Below, one piece after another: positions 57,652 to 64,000 of a stretch of 64,000 nt of DNA. Positions within the stretch are counted from its first letter, which is position 1. Each line of letters begins with the position of its first letter. Origin of the DNA: Neobacillus pocheonensis (GTDB lineage Bacteria; Bacillota; Bacilli; Bacillales; Cytobacillaceae); assembly GCA_023702235.1 (NCBI GenBank), contig JAMQCR010000002.1:124001-188000 (forward strand). The letters are read 5' to 3'. The position numbers were made by a program, and so were the translations under genes. Below the pieces are notes generated by a model, which did not search any database, was not told the origin of the DNA, and saw only the letters and a program-made list of their open reading frames with translations.

Positions 57652-58755
57652 ATGGAGAAAGCCAAAGTTAGTGTTATCCAACTATTTTCCATGATGTTTT
57701 TGTTTGAACTTGGAAGCGCGCTTGTCGTAAGTCTGGGCAGTAATGCGGGAAAAGATGCTTGGCTTTCGATTCTGTTAGGGCTATGTGGTGGAATTGCTTT
57801 ATTTTTCATGTACTACTTTTTATTTCGTCAATATCCCACTCTTCCGTTGACCGGATATGCCCGTAAAATATTTGGCAAGTACATCGGGTGGATGATCGGC
57901 TTAGTATACACGGTCTACTTTTTGTATGCTGCTTCTCGGAATTTACGGGACTTCAGTGATTTGTTGCTTACCTCAACCCTACCAGCAACACCGTTATTGG
58001 CGATCACTATCTTAATGATTCTTGCCATTTGTTATGTACTTTATCTTGGGATTGAAGTAGTAGGGAGAACAGCAGAGATATTTATTGTCATCTTGATTTT
58101 ATTTGGTTTAATAGGAAACTTTTTAGTACTTGTTTCAGGTGGTGTTAAATTCCACAATTTGCAGCCGATTCTGGAAAACGGATGGAAACCAATCTTAATG
58201 ACATCATTTCCTTTAGTTACCTATTTCCCTTTTGCGGAAATGTTTGTCTTTACCATGATCCTTCCTTATTTAAACCGACCTAAATTAGCAAAAAAAGTTT
58301 GGCTGTCAGCCTTCATTTCAAGCGGTCTTATTTTAAGTTATACAGCTGCTTTAAATATTGCTGTTCTTGGTTTTGATGAAGTAGGGAGATCCACTTTTCC
58401 TTTGTTATCAACCATCGGAAAGGTCAATCTTATGGAGTTTTTACAACGGCTTGATGCTATTGTTGTTTTTACCTTTCTGATTACGATGTTTTTTAAAATC
58501 ACCATCTTTTTTTATGCTGCGGTAATCGGAATGGTCGATTTATTCAAGTTAAAAAATCATCAACAAATTATTTTACCAGCGGGGGTTATTCTTACCTTTT
58601 TATCCATGATGATTGCCTCCAATTTTGCAGAACATATTGAGGAAGGTCAAACGATTACATCCTATTACATTCACATCCCTTTGCATATCATCATTCCGTT
58701 ATTCATGGTGGTTGTTGCCATGATACGTAACCGTTTCAAGAAGAAAGCTAACTAG
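57652..58755 (+). CDS. Germinant receptor B subunit, spore permease, copy 1
   Basis: The 367-residue APC-superfamily protein has about ten helices. MEKAKVSVIQLFSMMFLFEL, ITILMILAICYVLYLGIEVV and SNFAEHIEEGQTITSYYIHI are typical of GerB/GerKB. It is thought to bind the germinant (sugar or amino acid) in the spore inner membrane. GAAGGAAGG lies before the ATG. It follows the C-subunit gene by 43 bases. The frame is intact. Confidence 0.9.
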   Translation: MEKAKVSVIQLFSMMFLFELGSALVVSLGSNAGKDAWLSILLGLCGGIALFFMYYFLFRQYPTLPLTGYARKIFGKYIGWMIGLVYTVYFLYAASRNLRDFSDLLLTSTLPATPLLAITILMILAICYVLYLGIEVVGRTAEIFIVILILFGLIGNFLVLVSGGVKFHNLQPILENGWKPILMTSFPLVTYFPFAEMFVFTMILPYLNRPKLAKKVWLSAFISSGLILSYTAALNIAVLGFDEVGRSTFPLLSTIGKVNLMEFLQRLDAIVVFTFLITMFFKITIFFYAAVIGMVDLFKLKNHQQIILPAGVILTFLSMMIASNFAEHIEEGQTITSYYIHIPLHIIIPLFMVVVAMIRNRFKKKAN

Positions 58756-58910
58756 ACCCAATTTGTTCGCTATTTTTATGGTGCTCCGGATATGTACAAG
58801 AGTGTTATAGGGTACGAGCGTTTATCCGATAAAACAGGGCTGCAGATACCATAATTAAAAGATAAATGAAATCCAGACATAAAAAGTAACAAGAGAGGTC
58901 TTCTAAAACG

Positions 58911-60014
58911 ATGGAGAAAGCTAAAGTTAGTGTCATCCAACTATTTGCCATGATGTTTTTATTTGAACTTGGGAGTGCAGTAGTCGTAAGTTTTGGAATA
59001 GGTGCTAAAAAAGATGCCTGGCTTGCGATTCTGTTAGGGATATGTGGAGGAATTGCTTTGTTTTTCATTTACTACCCTGTATTTCGTCAATATCCTGATC
59101 TGCCGTTTACAGGATATGCTAAGGAATTATTTGGTAAATATCTAGGATGGGTAATTGGCTTATTATACACTGTATACATATTGTACAGTGCTTCCCGAAA
59201 TCTACGTGATTTCGGGGATATACTGGTTGCATCAACCATGCAACAAACACCATTATTGGCTGTCAATATATTAATGATTCTAGCCATTTGTTATGTACTT
59301 TATCTAGGGATTGAAGTAGTAGGAAGAACAGCCGAAGTATTTATTGTCACTATTATCCTTTTTGGATTGGTAGGAAGTTTTTTAATATGGATTTCAGGCA
59401 GTATCAAGCTCCATAATTTACAACCATTTCTGGAAAATGGATGGAAGCCAATCTTAACGACAGCCTTTCCAATGACTACTTTTTTCCCTTTCGGAGAAAT
59501 ATTTGTCTTTAGCATGTTGTTACCTTATCTAAATCGACCTGAATTAACTAAAAAAGCTTGGCTTTCCGCCATCATTTCAAGTGGTCTTATCTTAACTTAT
59601 ACAACCAGTTTAAATATCGCAGTTCTTGGTGCCGAAGAAGTCGAGAGATCAACTTTCCCTTTGTTATCAACCATCGGAAAAGTCAACCTTTTCGAGTTTA
59701 TACAACGACTTGATGCTATTGCTGTCTTGACTTTTTTGTTTACTACGTTTTTCAAAGTGTCCATTTTTTTTTATGGTGCAGTCATAGGAATGACCGATTT
59801 GTTCAAGTTAAAAAACCATCAACAAATGGTTTTACCAGCCGGGATTATTATCGTATTTTTATCCATGATTATCGCTTCAAATTTTGCTGAACACATTGAG
59901 GAAGGTATAAACATTGCACCTTATTACCTTCACATTATTTTTCTTCTGATTATTCCGTTGTTAATGCTGGTTATTGCCATCATTCGCAACCGTTTCAAGA
60001 AGAAAGCTAACTAG
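58911..60014 (+). CDS. Germinant receptor B subunit, spore permease, copy 2
   Basis: A second intact 367-residue permease follows copy 1 after 155 bases. Ends and helices correspond closely (MEKAKVSVIQLFAMMFLFEL; AEHIEEGINIAPYYLHIIFL) but loops differ, for example VASTMQQTPLLAVNILMILA. It is a tandem duplication that has diverged, so the two subunits may accept different germinants with one A/C set. AGAGAG precedes the ATG. Confidence 0.9.
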   Translation: MEKAKVSVIQLFAMMFLFELGSAVVVSFGIGAKKDAWLAILLGICGGIALFFIYYPVFRQYPDLPFTGYAKELFGKYLGWVIGLLYTVYILYSASRNLRDFGDILVASTMQQTPLLAVNILMILAICYVLYLGIEVVGRTAEVFIVTIILFGLVGSFLIWISGSIKLHNLQPFLENGWKPILTTAFPMTTFFPFGEIFVFSMLLPYLNRPELTKKAWLSAIISSGLILTYTTSLNIAVLGAEEVERSTFPLLSTIGKVNLFEFIQRLDAIAVLTFLFTTFFKVSIFFYGAVIGMTDLFKLKNHQQMVLPAGIIIVFLSMIIASNFAEHIEEGINIAPYYLHIIFLLIIPLLMLVIAIIRNRFKKKAN

Positions 60015-60237
60015 AACCCTTTTGTTTGTTATTTTTTATGATAATCGCGATTTGCTGACCAATTGTAATGAATAAAAGAAATGCAACCATTACATATTCT
60101 CCAGGTTCTATCACCCAAAATGGGTTGAGTAAATGCAATAATGCGTGAGAGAGCTTAAAACCTAAAAGAATGTCCATTAATGTACTGAGTGAAACGGCTA
60201 ATAAAAGAATGAATACAAATACTCCAAATACTTTCAT
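60007..60237 (-). CDS. Small two-helix membrane protein
   Basis: In the 76 residues, MKVFGVFVFILLLAVSLSTL and YVMVAFLLFITIGQQIAIII are membrane helices joined by a loop, with a basic C-terminal tail (KNNKQKGSS). GGGAGAAAA lies before the ATG. Its stop overlaps the end of the second permease gene (8 bases, convergent). A small membrane protein beside a germinant operon could be a regulator of the receptor, but this is speculation. Confidence 0.55.
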   Translation of the reverse strand: MKVFGVFVFILLLAVSLSTLMDILLGFKLSHALLHLLNPFWVIEPGEYVMVAFLLFITIGQQIAIIIKNNKQKGSS

Positions 60238-60425
60238 GTTTTTTCTCCCTTATTTGTCACGGTGTAAAGATAGTATTTGTTACAAGGGAATATTTTAATA
60301 TAAAATTCGTATGAACGAAGTTGAAGTTGCTGTATCAGCACAATTAAAAATTAGTTGTGACCTCCTGAGTATAGTATCAGCTTTAATTTAAAAAGAGCAT
60401 ATTACTTCTTAGGTGGGATGATTAA

Positions 60426-60533
60426 GTGGAGCAGCATTTGGATTATATATTAAGCCATTTTGGGTACTATGGGATTATTCTTGTGTTAGTAGGTGGTATT
60501 ATAGGTCTTCCTATACCTGATGATGATGAATAA
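60426..60533 (+). pseudogene. N-terminal fragment of a DedA-family membrane protein
   Basis: GTG, then LDYILSHFGYYGIILVLVGG and IIGLPIPDDDE, then a stop. DedA proteins begin with this SHFGY-YGI...GLPIPDE pattern. The remaining 160 or so residues are absent. Confidence 0.6.
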
Positions 60534-60779
60534 GCAGTTTCCCTTTAACGACCATTTTAGGGAAGTTAAATACTAACCAACTATTGGTTGTAAAATAGAT
60601 GATTATCGCTCCCTTAACCTTTCCCTAAAAGTAATTCCCTTTTCCCAAACCTATTCATATTAAAGGGAATTAGCTTAGAATAAGGAAAAACACTATTTTT
60701 TACCAAAAAGTGTATTAACGTGGGTTTTACGTCAAAATGTTGGTGGTCCCCTTTTTGGTTTTTACCCGTACTATTCCAT
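60534..60779. other. No gene recognised
   Basis: An open minus-strand frame here is continuous with the integrase remnant but lacks its motifs. Confidence 0.3.
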
Positions 60780-60950
60780 TCTGAATGTCCCACTTTCGCG
60801 ATTGAAGAGATCACTGAACCGCAACGCTGTCGAGAGCCCGAGTTCAAATAACATAGCATCTCGGAATCCGTTCCGTCTCATACGGAGTACTTCTATCATC
60901 TCTTTGACCGTTTCCATGTCCCGAATTGGTTCACAGACGTGCCGTACCAT
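60780..60950 (-). pseudogene. N-terminal fragment of a tyrosine recombinase
   Basis: AAGGAGGG precedes the ATG at 60950. The frame reads VCEPIRDMETVKEMIEVLRM, then NGFRDAMLFELGLSTALRFS and DLFN. The LGL-x-T-x-LR-x-SDL segment includes the first catalytic Arg of phage-type integrases. The rest is missing or shifted. Confidence 0.6.
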
Positions 60951-61181
60951 GCTGATTCCCTCCTTTATTTTTGTATCTTTTAAGCTACATAATTTTATTA
61001 TTCAATGAATGGGGAGCAAGCCTCCTATTTTTCAATGTTTTACAGGCAACATAAATTGATTTATGTTGCCTGTTTTACACCTGTTTATTTCATTCGTTCA
61101 ATACAATATATTTTTTCAAACGTTGCTGCTATGTATTTGATATTCCTATTTTGAATAATTGATTTATGTGGAGGTGATTTT

Positions 61182-61370
61182 GTGAGGTATACAAAAAAGA
61201 TAAACTCAAAGAGTCCAAAACTAATTAGAGTATATACGCTTCGTGATGGAAGCGAGAAGAAGATTCCTTATTATCCAAATCGATCACTTAAAGAAGAAAT
61301 GAAATTACTGAATATTACAGAGTCGGATATTTTCCAGATGCAACTAATTGAAAGCCCATTGAATAAATAA
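61182..61370 (+). CDS. Small basic protein, unrecognised
   Basis: The 62-residue protein starts with GTG (GGAGGTG 6 bases upstream): RYTKKINSKSPKLIRVYTLR, then DGSEKKIPYYPNRSLKEEMK and LLNITESDIFQMQLIESP. It looks like a beta-rich N-terminus and a helical end. A terminator follows immediately. It is probably real, but the function is unknown. Confidence 0.6.
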   Translation: MRYTKKINSKSPKLIRVYTLRDGSEKKIPYYPNRSLKEEMKLLNITESDIFQMQLIESPLNK

Positions 61371-61405
61371 AAAAGAGAGCTTTATCATTATCAAGCTCTC
61401 TTTTT
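61371..61405 (+). terminator. Terminator of the small basic gene
   Basis: AAAGAGAGCTT and AAGCTCTC around a 10-base loop, then TTTTTG. Confidence 0.85.
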
Positions 61406-61489
61406 GCCATTAGAATATGTCAATATTAACATGGGTCATACACTCGATTTCCCATTAAATAAGCTGGTTTTCACCTGCCGTAAAATGAA

Positions 61490-61774
61490 TTACGTTCGAA
61501 CAACAAAGTTGGATTTAATTTTCTTTATTAATATTTCTGCTCCCTTTGGACTTAAAATCAACTTCCCATTAGCAAAAGCTTTATTTTCATTAGTAACTTC
61601 ACCAGTCAGCACGCAAGCCATATTGGGACTATATTTCTTTAAAATAATTTGTTCGCCGTCAACAAAAATTTCAACAGGATCTTTCAGATCTATATCTAAG
61701 GATCTTCGAAGCTCAATTGGAACAACAATTCTTCCTAATTCATCAACTTTACGTACAATTCCAGTATTTTTCAT
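61490..61774 (-). CDS. abrB: AbrB-family transition-state regulator
   Basis: The 94-residue protein begins with a swapped-hairpin AbrB DNA-binding domain (MKNTGIVRKVDELGRIVVPI, ELRRSLDIDLKDPVEIFVDG, then EQIILKKY). The C-terminal oligomerisation part contains CVLTGEVTNENKAFANGKLI. Length and composition fit AbrB/Abh, which repress stationary-phase genes until Spo0A~P rises. GGAGG precedes the ATG. Whether it is the chromosomal AbrB or an accessory homologue is unclear; the surrounding debris suggests the latter. Confidence 0.85.
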   Translation of the reverse strand: MKNTGIVRKVDELGRIVVPIELRRSLDIDLKDPVEIFVDGEQIILKKYSPNMACVLTGEVTNENKAFANGKLILSPKGAEILIKKIKSNFVVRT

Positions 61775-62274
61775 AAATAATTTTCCTCCTACAAGTCTAC
61801 GAATATCACATTTATAAATTTACCAAAATTGAGAAAAAATTTACCAATGTAAATTATGGTAAATATAGAAAAGACCAGTCTCAAAAACTGATCTATAATT
61901 TAAATATTTTTTTGATTCTAGATAATTTTTTATTGCTTCAGGGATTGTATGTCATTGCATTTAAGACGGATCATAATTACATCGAGACGGAGAGTATTTG
62001 CAAATTAACTATATGTTACTATAACGGAAAAATAATTTTTTGGTGAAATAATCAAAAAAATGTCCACCCTCTCGTTTATTGCTGCCGATGTAGGTTAACG
62101 ACACATTTTTTTCGCTTGAGGGAGGATAAACTCGCAATCTATGGGCATATTTCGAGTCTTAACTGAGTAAATTAGTAACAGATTAACAGATTAAATGTGT
62201 AACAGTGTTAGTGAGATAATTGCTAATTTTATTAGTGATAAAAAAACAAAAAAGTAAGAGAGAGGGTATTGGTT
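61775..62274. other. Intergenic, AT-rich
   Basis: It contains the near-palindrome TTACCAATGTAAATTATGGTAA just upstream of the AbrB-like gene, a possible operator. No gene was seen. Confidence 0.35.
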
Positions 62275-62544
62275 ATGATAAAAAAAGTTAAACAAAAAGA
62301 AGACGAACGCAAGGTTCGTTCCGATAAAAAAACTCGAGTCAACGTTTCTCTGGACGAAGATACTCACCGTAAATTAAAAAAATTAAGCGTGAGCTGCAAT
62401 ATGACAAAAACAATGCTGGCAGCTGAAATTATCAAACTATGTGTAAATCACACAGAATTCATTAAATTTTTCCAAGACAAATACAATACTGAGCCAGATT
62501 ATAGGGTTATTCCAGTTAAAGTAAATGGAAAGGTAATATATTAA
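62275..62544 (+). CDS. Ribbon-helix-helix-like DNA-binding protein
   Basis: The 89-residue basic protein has KTRVNVSLDEDTHRKLKKLS, the beta-strand and first helix of RHH domains, followed by NMTKTMLAAEIIKLCVNHTE (second helix). A C-terminal strand-rich tail (YRVIPVKVNGKVIY) follows. RHH proteins often regulate plasmid or mobile-element genes. ATG at 62275 is chosen with GAGGG 8 bases upstream. The stop overlaps the convergent zinc-ribbon gene by 4 bases. Confidence 0.65.
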   Translation: MIKKVKQKEDERKVRSDKKTRVNVSLDEDTHRKLKKLSVSCNMTKTMLAAEIIKLCVNHTEFIKFFQDKYNTEPDYRVIPVKVNGKVIY

Positions 62545-62672
62545 TAAACAACTTTTTTCAAATTTTTACCGATCTTCATATAAGCTTTATAGCAACTTGA
62601 ACACATTTTTAATTGGTCATAATACTTTTCTTTACTGATACGAACAGTCTTCTCACAATTAGTACATTTCAT
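62541..62672 (-). CDS. 43-residue zinc-ribbon protein
   Basis: MKCTNCEKTVRISKEKYYDQ then LKMCSSCYKAYMKIGKNLKK: two CxxC pairs 25 residues apart in a small basic protein. AAGGAGG lies 7 bases before the ATG. It converges with and overlaps the RHH gene. Function is unknown. Confidence 0.6.
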   Translation of the reverse strand: MKCTNCEKTVRISKEKYYDQLKMCSSCYKAYMKIGKNLKKVVY

Positions 62673-62814
62673 TTGAATTCCTCCTTGTATTATTACAAGG
62701 ATGGACAAGAATACTAGAAATTAAACAAATTGGAGACACAGGCACCTGCTTTCTTGACGTTTCCTTTCACAAAGTGCATGTTTTTGTTTAGCAAAAAGCA
62801 CCCGTTTGAAATAA

Positions 62815-62840
62815 AATAAAAAACCGGGTTTCCCCGGTTT
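62815..62840 (-). terminator. Terminator of the DNA ligase gene
   Basis: AAACCGGG and CCCGGTTT with a TTTC/GAAA tetraloop, followed on the minus strand by TTTTATTTTATT. Confidence 0.85.
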
Positions 62841-62844
62841 GTGT

Positions 62845-63670
62845 TTAGGAATCCATTTATGAAATGAAGGAATACGCAGCTTTTGATTACTGGTCCAGTT
62901 TCTAAACTTAATGTTACATTTGATTCCCTCGTTAAATATAATGAGTTTGTCCGTTTCTTTTACGCCAATATTCCTAACCTTTTCATGGATATATTTTCTG
63001 TCTTGATTTGGGACAAACTCCATAACACCAATATTTGTTCCGTCATTTATAGAGCTGAGTAAAAACGAGTTATCTTTTTTAACCATTCCTGTTATTAAAA
63101 CATCCAGGTAGCTATAATTAATGACCTTCAACCAACTATTCGAGCGCTTATTTATTTCATATTTTGAATCCTTCTTCTTAAGGACAATCCCTTCTAAGCC
63201 TCTTTCTTTTGCAAGGTTGAAATAAGGTATTCCATTTCCTCGATCCACTGAACATGGACTAACCTTTTTTCGTCAAAATCTAATTCCCCTAACAGTTTTT
63301 TTCTATCCAATAAGGGCATCTGTGTCACTTTTTTGCCTTTGTAATAAAGAATATCAAACACACAATATTGAAGAAAATGCCGACTCTTTTTTGATTTAAA
63401 TCGGTCCATCACCATCTCAAAGTTCGGTGCTCCCCCTATTCCAGGAACAATTAGTTCTCCGTCCAATACAGTTCCATTTGAAAGGTCCAGATTTTCATAG
63501 ATTTCACGGAAAAGAGCAGTTACCTCGTTACCATGCCTCGTATACAAACGGACTTTATCGTTAAATTTACTCAAAAGTAACCTTATTCCATCAAACTTTA
63601 ATTCCGTAATAAATGAATCATCATCAAACGGTTCGTTTATTTTGTTTAAAAGCATTGGTGCAAAAAACAC
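62845..63670 (-). pseudogene. ATP-dependent DNA ligase, frameshifted
   Basis: The GTG at 63670 has GAGGTGG upstream. FITELKFDGIRLLLSKFNDK contains the adenylation Lys in the E-x-K-F-D-G motif. RLYTRHGNEVTALFREIYEN, LDGELIVPG and MVMDRF are further motifs. A one-base shift at about 63240 moves NGIPYFNLAKERGLEGIVLK to the next frame, followed by the OB-fold part (IKFRNWTSNQKLRIPSFHKW). The open frame runs through the terminator, so the true stop was probably TAA at 62845-62847. It is about 270 residues when repaired, like phage or YoqV-type ligases. Confidence 0.8.
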
Positions 63671-63750
63671 TTAGACCACCTCAAAATAATTGTACGATAC
63701 AATTTCGGTTGGTTCATTGGAAAGTTATTTACATTTATAGAAAAATAAAA

Positions 63751-63776
63751 AAGACCATCAATAAAATGATGCTCCT
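63751..63776 (-). terminator. Terminator after the Spo0E-like remnant
   Basis: GAGCATCA and TGATGGTC around TTTTAT, then TTTTTTATTTTT on the minus strand. Confidence 0.65.
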
Positions 63777-63778
63777 CT

Positions 63779-63900
63779 TTATGCAGATGTTTTTGCGAGT
63801 AATCCCCTTCCAAGATTTAGTAAATCATTAAGTTCCTGGCTAATATTAATCACTTCTTCGCATGTAAACCTCCAAAAAGGTGGATTATGTTGTTGCAAGG
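63779..63900 (-). pseudogene. Spo0E-like phosphatase remnant
   Basis: The minus strand reads RFTCEEVINISQELNDLLNL and GRGLLAKTSA before a stop. The SQEL signature helix is clear. The upstream first helix is present only as VVTLQQHNPPFW without a start codon. Confidence 0.5.
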
Positions 63901-64000
63901 TTACAACAAGGTAGTCGATTATCCGTTATGTTTCCAAAAAGAAAAGCTGCCATAAAGAAGCTTACTGGGTAATCCTTTATATCAGATAAGGATGTGGCAT

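Noticed and set aside
1..64000. CRISPR arrays, tRNA and rRNA genes
   Set aside because: No regularly spaced repeats, cloverleaf-like segments or rRNA-like blocks were seen.

Overview
The window looks like chromosome of a low-GC, endospore-forming Bacillaceae bacterium. The evidence is a CwlJ cortex hydrolase, a gerA/gerC/gerB-type germinant-receptor operon, Spo0E-like phosphatases, a GerPB-like protein, an AbrB-family regulator, AGGAGG-type ribosome sites and CcpA cre-like sites. The genus cannot be fixed from this sequence alone. No rRNA, tRNA or CRISPR array was seen.

Layout. 1-2.4 kb: LysR regulator (cut by the window edge), divergent pair of half-size chromate transporters, cwlJ. 2.4-9.7 kb: decayed stretch with IS3, DDE, IS1595 and IS110 remnants around a frameshifted peptide transporter (dtpT). 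10.8-13.1 kb: an intact operon of a YheO/DauR-type regulator, a RidA protein and a threonine-synthase-like PLP enzyme, with a repeated AT-rich site that may be its operator. 13.5-22.4 kb: a defence island. It holds a truncated PtuB/retron-type HNH nuclease, a DNA-ligase fragment, a 1568-residue Avs-like STAND NTPase with an Mrr-type nuclease, and a convergent pair of an HD dGTPase and a small nucleotidyltransferase. Upstream of the pair lies a structured region resembling the 5' part of a group II intron. 22.7-31.8 kb: lipoprotein, serine-recombinase remnants, DinB, small proteins, a frameshifted DDAH-like amidinohydrolase, an unassigned structured palindrome and a tyrosine recombinase. 32-34 kb: a ruined sucrose locus (fructokinase with an internal deletion, broken sacA). 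34.3-36.5 kb: polar amino-acid ABC importer with a frameshifted permease. 37.3-46.7 kb: central carbon and nitrogen metabolism (malic enzyme, acyl-CoA thioesterase, 2-oxoglutarate dehydrogenase fragment, glutamate dehydrogenase, glutaminase, aspartate-type permease), interrupted by Tn3 and IS110 debris. 47-53 kb: small proteins, an acetyltransferase, a phasin-like protein, a nearly intact IS3 element and a transposase remnant. 53.6-60.2 kb: DUF4046-like gene and germinant-receptor operon with two permease genes. 60.4-64 kb: remnants, AbrB-like protein, ribbon-helix-helix and zinc-ribbon genes, and a broken ATP-dependent DNA ligase.

Two themes dominate. First, an unusually large number of genes carry single-base frameshifts while the rest of their sequence is well conserved (dtpT, DDAH, ABC permease, malic enzyme, permease at 45.1 kb, gerA, gerC, ligase, resolvase, dGTPase). 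This could be recent gene decay or sequencing error, and annotation depends on which. Second, accessory DNA is dense: at least five transposon families, several orphan serine recombinases, two tyrosine recombinases and short dispersed repeats.

The glutamate dehydrogenase and glutaminase genes have cre-like sites close upstream, and a weaker match precedes the permease. This suggests coordinated carbon-catabolite control of amino-acid use.
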